IMG/VR virus record: IMGVR_UViG_3300023179_000402
Span: 1-28,391 of that record
Reading direction: 5' to 3' (one strand)
DNA from: a virus
Length of the DNA: 28,391 bases
This document shows positions 1-5,385 of this stretch, in pieces. The translations under genes and the position numbers were made by a program. Within the stretch, counting starts at the first letter, position 1. Every line of letters begins with the position of its first letter. Under the pieces are notes generated by a model. The model saw nothing but the letters and a program-made list of their open reading frames with translations. It had not been told where the DNA came from and did no database searches.

Positions 1-95
1 TTCTTATACAAACTTAAACAATCTATTTTGATTTGAAAAGTATTTTTAGTTGGATTAGTATTTATCCCTAAAAGTTTAGTACTTATACTATTTTT
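1..95. repeat. 95-bp direct repeat, copy 1
   Basis: Positions 1-95 match 786-880 at 94 of 95 bases, with the one difference at 23 (C) against 808 (T). Copy 2 encodes the C-terminus of the UmuD-like gene; copy 1 is not attached to an intact gene. The repeat may extend to the left beyond the window. The two genes at 104-334 and 364-768 lie between the copies. Confidence 0.95.
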
Positions 96-107
96 AATTT
101 TTATTAT
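1..107 (-). pseudogene. Orphan C-terminal fragment of the UmuD-like gene (duplicate, runs off the left edge)
   Basis: Read on the minus strand, this stretch encodes about 31 residues (core KLLGINTNPTKNTF) that repeat the C-terminus of the UmuD-like protein at 770-1123. In that frame an in-frame stop lies at 108-110 and there is no ATG between it and the repeated peptide, so the fragment has no visible start. It overlaps the stop of the next gene by a few bases. It is best read as a leftover of a duplication; the left end is cut by the window, so the true 3' end is not visible. Confidence 0.6.
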
Positions 108-334
108 TTAAATATATTTACGTATCTCCAATTTTTAGAAACAACAATTATATCAGGGTTCATATAAATGTGCATCAAAATACTAGCTTTATCACTATCC
201 AAACCAATTACTTTTTCTTTTATTTCTCCATTTTTATTCTTGTATTTAAAAATTTCAACAAAATCGTGGATATATTCACTTTCTTGCAATAATTGTTGTT
301 TTTCTTCTTCTGTATCAACATAAATTTTAATCAT
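104..334 (-). CDS. Small hypothetical phage protein
   Basis: A 76-residue protein of unknown function. Its start, MIKIYVDTEEEKQQLLQES, resembles the leader family found further along the window (a short beta-like stretch, T/D-E-E, then L-Q-E), so it may be a distant member; but the rest is a compact charged sequence and the match could be chance. No membrane segment, signal peptide or metal-binding pattern is seen. It lies between the two copies of the 95-bp repeat. The ATG at 334 follows a very AT-rich stretch with no purine-rich ribosome site, as is usual for Bacteroidota-type genes. Confidence 0.75.
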   Translation of the reverse strand: MIKIYVDTEEEKQQLLQESEYIHDFVEIFKYKNKNGEIKEKVIGLDSDKASILMHIYMNPDIIVVSKNWRYVNIFK

Positions 335-363
335 AATTTTATTTTTTATTTAAATATAATAAC

Positions 364-768
364 TTATTGTTGGTTTTGTTCTACAATTTCAATTAACTTA
401 TTAAGACAAGTAAGTTCTGTTTCTTCATAGGTTTCAAACAAACTTAAATTTAACCCCAACCAACTATCTACAAAATGCCAAACCATTACAGGTGGATTTT
501 CACCATTTGCAAGTTTTTCAAAGTGTATCTCAAAAGAATATTTTGCATGAGTAAATTTTACAGAAGATTGTACATTATACCTCTCTCTAAAAAATCTAAA
601 TGCTTGTGAGAATGTTGGTGCTTTTACAACAGGAATATCTGTTGAGTTGTAAATTGAATCATATGTTATCATCAAGTGACCTGCAATATAAACTCCAAAA
701 CAAGGTCCATCATATCCAAGTGTTTTGAGTTTAACCGCCAACTCATAAGGTACAAATTCTTTTTCCAT
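364..768 (-). CDS. Hypothetical protein of a Bacteroidota phage/prophage type
   Basis: A 134-residue protein. The pattern VPYELAVKLKTLGYDGPCFG near the N-terminus, a central TFSQAFRFFRERY, and a C-terminal ETELTCLNKLIEIVE are familiar to me from uncharacterised proteins in Bacteroidota genomes and prophages. I know no function for the family. There is no signal peptide or membrane helix. The start at 768 lies one base before the stop of the UmuD-like gene, so the two are probably co-transcribed. The gene supports the idea of a Bacteroidota host, on my memory of the family only. Confidence 0.8.
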   Translation of the reverse strand: MEKEFVPYELAVKLKTLGYDGPCFGVYIAGHLMITYDSIYNSTDIPVVKAPTFSQAFRFFRERYNVQSSVKFTHAKYSFEIHFEKLANGENPPVMVWHFVDSWLGLNLSLFETYEETELTCLNKLIEIVEQNQQ

Positions 769-769
769 T

Positions 770-1123
770 TTATTTATTTTTTAATTTCTTATACAAACTT
801 AAACAATTTATTTTGATTTGAAAAGTATTTTTAGTTGGATTAGTATTTATCCCTAAAAGTTTAGTACTTATACTATTTTTTTGTTTTAGTTTTGACAAAT
901 AAAAATCCCCACCTTTTGGTTCTTCTCCTCTATCAATTACTATAGTGTCTCCCTGATTAACACCAAATACTGTTGGTCCTGAATATCTAAAATAAAATGT
1001 TGTATAATGATCTTTTACAATTAAATCATTTATGTCCAACCTTTTATCAACATAAGTTTCTGCTGGTGAAGCAAATCCTGTTGTTGTGGCATTAATCTGA
1101 ATTGTATTTTGGTGTCTTAACAT
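770..1123 (-). CDS. UmuD/LexA-like (S24 peptidase fold) protein with altered active site
   Basis: A 117-residue protein that aligns by eye to UmuD: TTTGFASPAETYVDKRLDIN matches the UmuD segment just after its self-cleavage site, and FRYSGPTVFG then GDTIVIDRG matches the region around the catalytic serine. In UmuD that site is SGDSM; here it reads SGPTV, so the nucleophilic Ser is not present, though a Thr is in its place. The N-terminal arm that UmuD removes is also nearly absent. UmuD-family proteins regulate or form part of translesion polymerase; this one would have to act without self-cleavage, for example as a partner or decoy. The C-terminal 31 codons are the duplicated 95-bp element. 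No umuC-like gene is in the window. A near-consensus TATATTTT lies 5 nt before the ATG. Confidence 0.7.
   Translation of the reverse strand: MLRHQNTIQINATTTGFASPAETYVDKRLDINDLIVKDHYTTFYFRYSGPTVFGVNQGDTIVIDRGEEPKGGDFYLSKLKQKNSISTKLLGINTNPTKNTFQIKINCLSLYKKLKNK
786..880. repeat. 95-bp direct repeat, copy 2 (inside the UmuD-like gene)
   Basis: This is the second copy of the repeat at 1-95, with one mismatch. It covers the C-terminal coding part of the UmuD-like gene. The match ends sharply at 880, inside the coding sequence, so the copied unit does not respect the gene's start. Confidence 0.95.
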
Positions 1124-1161
1124 ATATTAAAATATAGTAAAAGTAAACTATAAAAAAAAGT

Positions 1162-1190
1162 AAAATCCCCAAATAAATGGGGATTTTTTT
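1162..1190 (-). terminator. Intrinsic terminator after the DUF932 gene
   Basis: A perfect 9-bp stem (AAAATCCCC with GGGGATTTT) with an 8-base loop lies immediately past the stop of the gene at 1190. On the minus strand the stem is followed by a T-rich run. T and A tracts flank both sides, so it could also work in the other direction. Confidence 0.85.
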
Positions 1191-1942
1191 TATATCATTT
1201 CCTCAGCCAACTCCCAAAGTCTTGTGTTCACTTTGTTCAAGGCCATGATGTTCTGTAGACCTCTGAGTTTAGTTCTTCGTCCTTTCGGCGATGACATCTC
1301 CACCCCTCCTCTGACAAACTTCTCTTGTACTACATTTAATACTCTCCACAAATCATCCCCCTCATCTTCTGTTCTGTTTGGTGTTAATAAACCAACCATT
1401 TCTAAATCTGTTAATACTCTGTTCTGACCAAATCTTACTTCAGACGATTTACGTAAAAAATCAATCTTTTCGTCAGTTGAAAGTTCCTTCTCCATCATGC
1501 GATTTACTGACATTTCAATTTTTGGTAATTTAGATGCAAATGACTCAGTCAAACGTTTTACATCGTCAAGTTCAAATCTTTGATGTTTTACCTTGAATGA
1601 TTCGGCTGTTGATGTAGGAACTGTAAGTCCATTAGAACATACTAATCGGTGTAGGCCAGCACTTACACTAAGAGTTGACATACCGTTATGTGAGTTTCTT
1701 ATAATTGCTTCAACCAACGTGTCACCTACTTTTGGTAGTTCTCCGTTACGTAGTCTGATCTCGTGAACTCCGTATTGAGTTTTACCTGTTTGTCTTGCAG
1801 ATGAGATGTCCCAACCTGCGTTTTGGAAGTTCTCCAAAATGTCCATCGTAGGAACAAATACATATTGGTTTGATAATGAAGGTGCCGCTTGTGTGGCAAA
1901 TACTGAAGGTGCTTGTGATTTAAGTTGGTCTAATGTCATCAT
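1190..1942 (-). CDS. DUF932 family protein
   Basis: A 250-residue protein with the hallmark centre of DUF932 proteins (phage- and plasmid-borne, function unknown): RLRNGELPKVGDT, then a region reading NSHNGMSTLSVSAGLHRLVCSNGL. The family is common on mobile elements of many bacteria. Two ATG codons begin the frame; either could serve. Downstream is a strong terminator at 1162-1190; upstream are a tiny basic protein gene and a Bacteroidota-type promoter at 2111-2142, so the two genes probably form one transcript. Base use is a little less AT-rich than the leader-protein genes, which fits a conserved gene. Confidence 0.9.
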   Translation of the reverse strand: MMTLDQLKSQAPSVFATQAAPSLSNQYVFVPTMDILENFQNAGWDISSARQTGKTQYGVHEIRLRNGELPKVGDTLVEAIIRNSHNGMSTLSVSAGLHRLVCSNGLTVPTSTAESFKVKHQRFELDDVKRLTESFASKLPKIEMSVNRMMEKELSTDEKIDFLRKSSEVRFGQNRVLTDLEMVGLLTPNRTEDEGDDLWRVLNVVQEKFVRGGVEMSSPKGRRTKLRGLQNIMALNKVNTRLWELAEEMI

Positions 1943-1960
1943 ATGTTTATTTGGTTTATA

Positions 1961-2071
1961 TTAATAATTTTTTTTATGTTTTTGTTTACGAGTATATTGT
2001 TTTTTACTCTTTTGGATTGATGGTCTAGTTGCTGACCATATTTCTTGTAGTGTTATTTCAATAGTTTTCAT
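1961..2071 (-). CDS. Tiny basic protein, IQEIW-ATRP family (copy A)
   Basis: A 36-residue frame: MKTIEITLQEIWSATRPSIQ followed by a lysine-rich tail KSKKQYTRKQKHKK. It is too small to be found by most gene callers. A second gene at 3020-3160 encodes a clear paralog (same QEIW-AATRP core, same KSKK-x-Y-(S/T)-R-K-x-K-H-K-K tail), and shared protein sequence with differing codons argues that both are real. The basic tail suggests nucleic-acid or acidic-protein binding, but that is inference. It sits between a TTTG-N20-TATCTTTG promoter and the DUF932 gene. Confidence 0.7.
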   Translation of the reverse strand: MKTIEITLQEIWSATRPSIQKSKKQYTRKQKHKKNY

Positions 2072-2110
2072 TTTATATTTTTTTTAAGGTTATTATCAAT
2101 TATTGTTTAA

Positions 2111-2142
2111 CAAAGATAATTACTTTTTTTGAATTGCACAAA
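2111..2142 (-). promoter_or_regulatory. Bacteroidota-type promoter (TTTG-N20-TATCTTTG)
   Basis: On the minus strand TTTG (2142-2139), a 20-nt spacer and TATCTTTG (2118-2111) match the known Bacteroidota -33/-7 consensus TTTG ... TAnnTTTG. It would give a leader of roughly 35 nt before the tiny gene at 2071 and then the DUF932 gene. It overlaps the upstream region of the divergent plus-strand gene at 2156. Confidence 0.75.
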
Positions 2143-2149
2143 TATTTAT
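2143..2149 (+). promoter_or_regulatory. TATTTAT element before the plus-strand leader gene
   Basis: TATTTAT lies 6 nt before the ATG at 2156, on the coding strand. Five minus-strand genes have the same word exactly 4 nt before their ATG. It is the only plus-strand gene with a leader-like N-terminus, so the motif follows gene orientation. Function as a late promoter or translation signal is inference. Confidence 0.45.
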
Positions 2150-2155
2150 TACATT

Positions 2156-2785
2156 ATGAGAGATTTAATTAGAAGAATTTTAAAAGAAGAAGTGGTAGAC
2201 ATCAAAAATTTTACCATTGAGGAGGTGGATTTATCGGATTTTATTTTAAATAGATCGTTAAATGAGGGTAAAACCACAATAAGGGTTTCTGAATCTTTAA
2301 TTAATGATTTAAATCAATATGTACAATCAAAATATAATTGGCCTCCAAATATAAAAAATGAGTGGTGTAGTGACATAAAAGAAAAGGTTTTACCCAAAGA
2401 AAGAATTGTTAAATATTCCTGTAATAAAAAATTTAAACTTAGAGTTTCAAAACATTGGGCAGAAAGACTTTTTAGACCAGATGAACCAGAACACCAATCA
2501 GGAGGTAAATTATCTAATTTAAAAATTTTATATCCTGAAAAATATGAAGGTTTAAATCTTTTTTTTGATTATAAAAACTCAATTAACGACTACCTTAATA
2601 GTTCCTCAGATTGGGCACCAATAGAAACAAAAAATTTTTTACTTAGTTTAGGAAATTATCATGAAATTGTATCAATCAGAAAAGAAGGTAAGGGATATTA
2701 TGATGTAGAATTTATAACACAAATAAAGGGTGAAAAGTTTTTTAATACTGATGAATTAAAAAAAGCCATTCGTTTATTTTTATAA
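2156..2785 (+). CDS. Hypothetical protein with RRILKEE leader
   Basis: A 209-residue protein, the first plus-strand gene of the window. I chose the ATG at 2156 over one nine codons upstream because it gives MRDLIRRILKEE, a leader like the (L)TES-D-L-x-R-I-V-R-R type at 17154 and 17405, ending in L-K-E at a possible prohead-protease site. The body holds KHWAERLFRPDEPEHQSGGK and a C-terminal segment ending in a hydrophobic IRLFL. I recognise no family. It is followed by a strong hairpin terminator. It stands alone, divergent from the tiny gene at 1961-2071 and convergent with the ncRNA candidate. Confidence 0.85.
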   Translation: MRDLIRRILKEEVVDIKNFTIEEVDLSDFILNRSLNEGKTTIRVSESLINDLNQYVQSKYNWPPNIKNEWCSDIKEKVLPKERIVKYSCNKKFKLRVSKHWAERLFRPDEPEHQSGGKLSNLKILYPEKYEGLNLFFDYKNSINDYLNSSSDWAPIETKNFLLSLGNYHEIVSIRKEGKGYYDVEFITQIKGEKFFNTDELKKAIRLFL

Positions 2786-2790
2786 CAAAA

Positions 2791-2816
2791 AAAAAGGACG
2801 GGTTACCGTCCTTTTT
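2791..2816. terminator. Bidirectional terminator between the leader gene and the ncRNA candidate
   Basis: AAAAAGGACGG pairs with CCGTCCTTTTT around a 4-base loop. On the plus strand it follows the stop at 2785 by 5 nt and ends in five T's; on the minus strand it ends in a run of nine T's and would terminate the RNA starting near 2996. Both convergent transcripts appear to share it. Confidence 0.9.
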
Positions 2817-2996
2817 AACTTCATCTCGTTAAGTTTACGCCCATTCAGCTATGTATGGGGAAGCTCATGATCACCACATTTCTGTGTATTCCGGGGATCT
2901 CCCTTCTTTTTCAATCACCCCTCCTAACCCGTGAGTTAAGAGGTGAACTCCTTTTCTATACTTGGGAGCCCAAAAACAAGTAGTTGTTAATTCAAC
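2791..2996 (-). ncRNA. Candidate structured non-coding RNA (about 205 nt)
   Basis: This stretch holds no open frame longer than about 27 codons on either strand, is clearly richer in G and C than its surroundings, and reads on the minus strand from a consensus Bacteroidota promoter (3001-3031) to a strong terminator (2791-2816). Hairpins visible: a perfect 9-bp stem with a 6-base loop (2920-2928 with 2935-2943); CACA-GAAA-TGTG, a GNRA-capped stem (2875-2886); TTGG-GCTC-CCAA (2962-2973); CCCAT/ATGGG (2840-2844 with 2855-2859); AACTT/AAGTT (2817-2821 with 2831-2835). I cannot assign it to a known class; it is not a tRNA and I see no group I or group II intron core. It could be a regulatory or packaged RNA. 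A 27-codon plus-strand frame at 2851 is the main rival reading. Confidence 0.6.
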
Positions 2997-3000
2997 AATA

Positions 3001-3031
3001 CAAAGATACAAACTTTTTTCTAATAACCAAA
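3001..3031 (-). promoter_or_regulatory. Bacteroidota-type promoter of the ncRNA candidate (TTTG-N19-TATCTTTG)
   Basis: TTTG (3031-3028), a 19-nt spacer and TATCTTTG (3008-3001) on the minus strand match the Bacteroidota housekeeping consensus in sequence and spacing. Its upstream half lies inside the 3' end of the tiny gene at 3020-3160. A start about 5 nt past the -7 element would fall near 2996. Confidence 0.8.
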
Positions 3032-3160
3032 CTTTTTCTTGTGTTTTTCTTTACGGGAATATTCTTTTTTACTTTTTTGAACGATAGGTCTCGTCGCCGC
3101 CCATATTTCTTGGATCGTTACTTCTATTTTCCTTAACTTGTTTTGTGTTGTTGTTTCCAT
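3020..3160 (-). CDS. Tiny basic protein, IQEIW-ATRP family (copy B)
   Basis: A 46-residue frame with the core VTIQEIWAATRPIVQKSKK and a basic tail YSRKEKHKKKFGY, paralogous to the 36-residue protein at 1961-2071. It carries about ten extra residues at the N-terminus. Its first 92 bases overlap the end of a small lipoprotein gene in another frame. Codon differences from copy A, with protein conserved, argue that this frame is translated. Its 3' end contains the -33 part of the ncRNA promoter. Function unknown. Confidence 0.7.
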   Translation of the reverse strand: METTTQNKLRKIEVTIQEIWAATRPIVQKSKKEYSRKEKHKKKFGY

Positions 3161-3239
3161 ATGCCTCGCAACTTGCTTTTGATGTTTTACAGGATGCTAA
3201 AATACAAAATAATGTTGTAATTACAAAAAGTTTTTTCAT
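3069..3239 (-). CDS. Small lipoprotein
   Basis: A 56-residue frame starting MKKLFVITTLFCILASC: two lysines, a hydrophobic core and a lipobox (LASC, lipid Cys at residue 17), which together make a signal-peptidase-II signal. The mature part begins CKTSKASCEAYG, resembling small Bacteroidota lipoproteins with a C-(D/E)-A-Y-G motif, as I recall them. It would be an envelope protein; a superinfection-blocking role is possible but only a guess. It starts 5 nt after the thioredoxin stop and is probably in the same transcript. Its last 92 bases overlap the tiny basic protein in another frame, so the C-terminal part may be non-essential read-through. Confidence 0.65.
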   Translation of the reverse strand: MKKLFVITTLFCILASCKTSKASCEAYGNNNTKQVKENRSNDPRNMGGDETYRSKK

Positions 3240-3243
3240 ATAA

Positions 3244-3558
3244 TTAATTTAATAAAAGGTTTGTTACCAGTTCTTTAATGTTTTGTTCGGCAAGAACCCC
3301 AACTCTAGTGTCTTTAACCTCTCCTCCGTCAAACACTTTAATTGTTGGTATACTTCTTATTCCTAAAGAACTAACAAAATCTCTATTATTGTCTATGTCC
3401 ATAGTATACATCTGAACATCGGTATCATTATTTTGTGCCACTAGTTCAAATATTGGTTTCATCATTTTACAGGGTAAACACCATTCAGCATGGAATTCAA
3501 CAATTATTTTATCGCCATTATTAATTTTTTCTTTTAAATTTTCAGTAGTTATTTCCAT
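3244..3558 (-). CDS. trxA: Thioredoxin
   Basis: A 104-residue protein of full thioredoxin length. The active site is W26-C27-L-P-C30-K (the usual form is WCGPC; the Leu is a variant), followed by MMKPIFELVA as in thioredoxin helix 2, the D-I-D strand at 54-56, and the cis-proline loop IRSIPT (Pro71). It reduces protein disulfides in the cytoplasm; in phages it can serve ribonucleotide reductase, glutaredoxin-like roles or polymerase processivity. No reductase gene is in this window. One base separates it from the upstream gene at 3560, and the lipoprotein gene follows 5 nt later, so the three probably form an operon. Confidence 0.93.
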   Translation of the reverse strand: MEITTENLKEKINNGDKIIVEFHAEWCLPCKMMKPIFELVAQNNDTDVQMYTMDIDNNRDFVSSLGIRSIPTIKVFDGGEVKDTRVGVLAEQNIKELVTNLLLN

Positions 3559-3559
3559 T

Positions 3560-3817
3560 TTAGTTTAATTTTACGTATTGTTTAAGTATGTCATGTAATT
3601 TATATGACTGTTGGTAGTAGTTAGCTTTTTTAGTTCTTTTAAGTTCCTTATCGTAGTATCCACTATCATATGCCATATTTACCATATTTTCTTCTTCCTT
3701 TTCAATATTTTTAATATGTTTTTGGATCTCAGATAATACTTCTTTAACCTCATCATTTGATGTGTAATTCTTTTTTTCTTCTAACCAAATATTAAGATTT
3801 TGACGATAAGTTTTCAT
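3560..3817 (-). CDS. Hypothetical charged helical protein
   Basis: An 85-residue protein, rich in Lys and Glu, predicted by eye to be mostly alpha-helical (long KEVLSEIQKHIKNIEKEEEN stretch, possible coiled coil) with several Tyr in the second half (SGYYDKE, ANYYQQSY). It has no leader of the TES type and no cysteines. It lies directly upstream of thioredoxin. A TATTTAT word lies 16 nt before its ATG, a longer spacing than at the other genes with this word. Function unknown. Confidence 0.75.
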   Translation of the reverse strand: MKTYRQNLNIWLEEKKNYTSNDEVKEVLSEIQKHIKNIEKEEENMVNMAYDSGYYDKELKRTKKANYYQQSYKLHDILKQYVKLN

Positions 3818-3845
3818 AATTTTAATTATAGAAATAAATATCTAA

Positions 3846-4454
3846 TTAGTCAAAATGAGTTTCAATAAATTCATCCAACGCATCTTTAATATATAGAAAA
3901 TATCTTTTATTTAAAAAATCAATATAATCAGATAAAGTTTTAATTTTTAAAAATTCAGGTTCATAAAATATTTCTTTAAAATCACCAAAATTTCTTTCCA
4001 CCATTTTAAATTGATCATTGTCATATACAACTTCTTGAAGATCTATTGGAAATATTCTATTTGCGTCCCAAACAAATGTGGCATATCCAATTGCTTCTCT
4101 AATAAATTCATCATTTGGTATATATGTAAATTGAATTGATAGTGACATATAATCAGGATATATCTGTAGTTTGGTTCCGTCATCAAAAACTTTTTTTCTA
4201 TTTAAAATATCACTAGTTAACACATATTCCCAAAAATAATCATGTAACATTTGAGTATCATTAATATCAACTTTTATATGGTCTTTTAATAAAAATATTA
4301 AAATTTCGCGTGAAAGACTGGTGTATTTTCCAATGTCAATTATATCAATTCCTTCATCATACATAGATAAAACTAACTCCTTTGTTTTTTTAAGGTCGTT
4401 GTTACTTTCTTGTAACTTTTTTAATTGTTTTTCTGTTATTACTATTTTCACCAA
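3846..4454 (-). CDS. Leader-bearing hypothetical protein
   Basis: A 202-residue protein whose N-terminus MVKIVITEKQLKKLQES is a clear member of the leader family, with L-Q-E before a Ser at residues 14-17. After it come a helical segment with a helix-turn-like DIGKYTSLSREIL and a beta-rich acidic body ending DALDEFIETHFD. I recognise no family. The start overlaps the end of the gene at 4448-4834 by seven bases, so it is the last member of a tightly coupled series of leader proteins. If the leader is a capsid-targeting peptide, the mature protein would be about 186 residues. Confidence 0.85.
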   Translation of the reverse strand: MVKIVITEKQLKKLQESNNDLKKTKELVLSMYDEGIDIIDIGKYTSLSREILIFLLKDHIKVDINDTQMLHDYFWEYVLTSDILNRKKVFDDGTKLQIYPDYMSLSIQFTYIPNDEFIREAIGYATFVWDANRIFPIDLQEVVYDNDQFKMVERNFGDFKEIFYEPEFLKIKTLSDYIDFLNKRYFLYIKDALDEFIETHFD

Positions 4455-4834
4455 TTAAAGTTTTTTCTTGTGTTATTTTGATTATTGATTGAAACTCGTA
4501 TATTATTTCCAATAATTTGTTTTGTGGCCCATTGAAGTTGTATTTCAAAATCAGATAAATCTTTATATTCTCTAATATAGTTGTAATCAACGTCAATTTT
4601 TACAAGTAAAAAAGTTTCTTCTTTAGTTGTTTGTGTTTTTACAAAAACTTTTTGGACATCTACAACTTTTATTTTTTCTACTGTTTCAACTTCATCGCAA
4701 GTATAAGAATTGATTAGACTATTTTCACAATCATCCTTCAGATCGTCAAAAGCCATATTAATAAGACTTTGCATAGAATCAAGATTTGATTCCAACAACA
4801 TTTTGTACTGACTCTCTGTTATTATTATTTTCAT
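4448..4834 (-). CDS. Leader-bearing hypothetical protein
   Basis: A 128-residue protein. The ATG at 4834 is preferred over one four codons upstream because it makes an ATGA overlap with the preceding stop and starts the leader MKIIITESQYKMLLES (L-L-E then Ser). The body is acidic at first (FDDLKDDCENS) and then beta-like (VVDVQKVFVKTQTT, FLLVKIDVDYNYI), ending in an Asn-rich tail. No known family. The first 26 bases of its coding DNA are identical to those of the next gene upstream at 5385, which suggests recent exchange or copying of the leader DNA. Confidence 0.85.
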   Translation of the reverse strand: MKIIITESQYKMLLESNLDSMQSLINMAFDDLKDDCENSLINSYTCDEVETVEKIKVVDVQKVFVKTQTTKEETFLLVKIDVDYNYIREYKDLSDFEIQLQWATKQIIGNNIRVSINNQNNTRKNFNW

Positions 4835-5385
4835 TCTTCTATCCAAACCGTATTTACTTCAACCATTATTCCTGTCTTCTTTGTTACTTCTTCATATAAA
4901 ATATCTTCAATTACTGATCTAATTTCACTTTCAACTTCCCACCATAAATCTGGATTTTCTTCAATTTTACTTAACAAATGTGTTTCCCCATCTGTCATTA
5001 TTAATGTTACTTTTCCATCACTTTCAATTGGGCAATCAACATATGTTAAATTATCTTCTTCATAATCACTATGTCCTTGTACTTTAAATCTAAAATCATA
5101 TCCACCCACAAAATCATAATCATTAGTGTCAAAAGTCCTATCCATTAACTCGTATGATTTTTCAACCATCTTAATCCAACCACCAAGAAAATCCCTATAT
5201 AATTCGTGAGTTCTACCTATTGGTTTATAATTTATGTAATTGGCAATTTTAGGATCAAAATCAATCTGTCCTGTTGAATCAAGTTCATCTTGCCAAATTG
5301 AAAATAGTGCTTTTTTTGCACGTTCTTCTTCGTTTTCTGACTCTAAAAGTCTATTATATTGACTCTCTGTTATTATTATTTTCAT
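4831..5385 (-). CDS. Leader-bearing acidic protein, paralog of the next gene
   Basis: A 184-residue protein with leader MKIIITESQYNRLLES (L-L-E then Ser). The body is acidic and shares a layout with the protein at 5385-5954: an F-S-x-W helix, a D-x-D segment, then R-x-x-x-x-Y-R-x-x-x-GG-x-x-K-hydrophobic-x-x-K, followed by beta strands and a negatively charged C-terminal half. The two look like old duplicates. Function unknown. It overlaps its neighbours by one and four bases, in keeping with one operon. Mature length after the proposed cut would be 169 residues. Confidence 0.85.
   Translation of the reverse strand: MKIIITESQYNRLLESENEEERAKKALFSIWQDELDSTGQIDFDPKIANYINYKPIGRTHELYRDFLGGWIKMVEKSYELMDRTFDTNDYDFVGGYDFRFKVQGHSDYEEDNLTYVDCPIESDGKVTLIMTDGETHLLSKIEENPDLWWEVESEIRSVIEDILYEEVTKKTGIMVEVNTVWIEE

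Noticed and set aside
2851-2934. A 27-codon plus-strand frame in the gap after 2785
   Set aside because: It has no promoter or recognisable family and lies in a hairpin-rich stretch with a minus-strand promoter and terminator; not listed as a gene, though not excluded.
2791-2996. tRNA, tmRNA or self-splicing intron
   Set aside because: No cloverleaf, CCA end, tag frame or group I/II core could be recognised in the minus-strand sequence.
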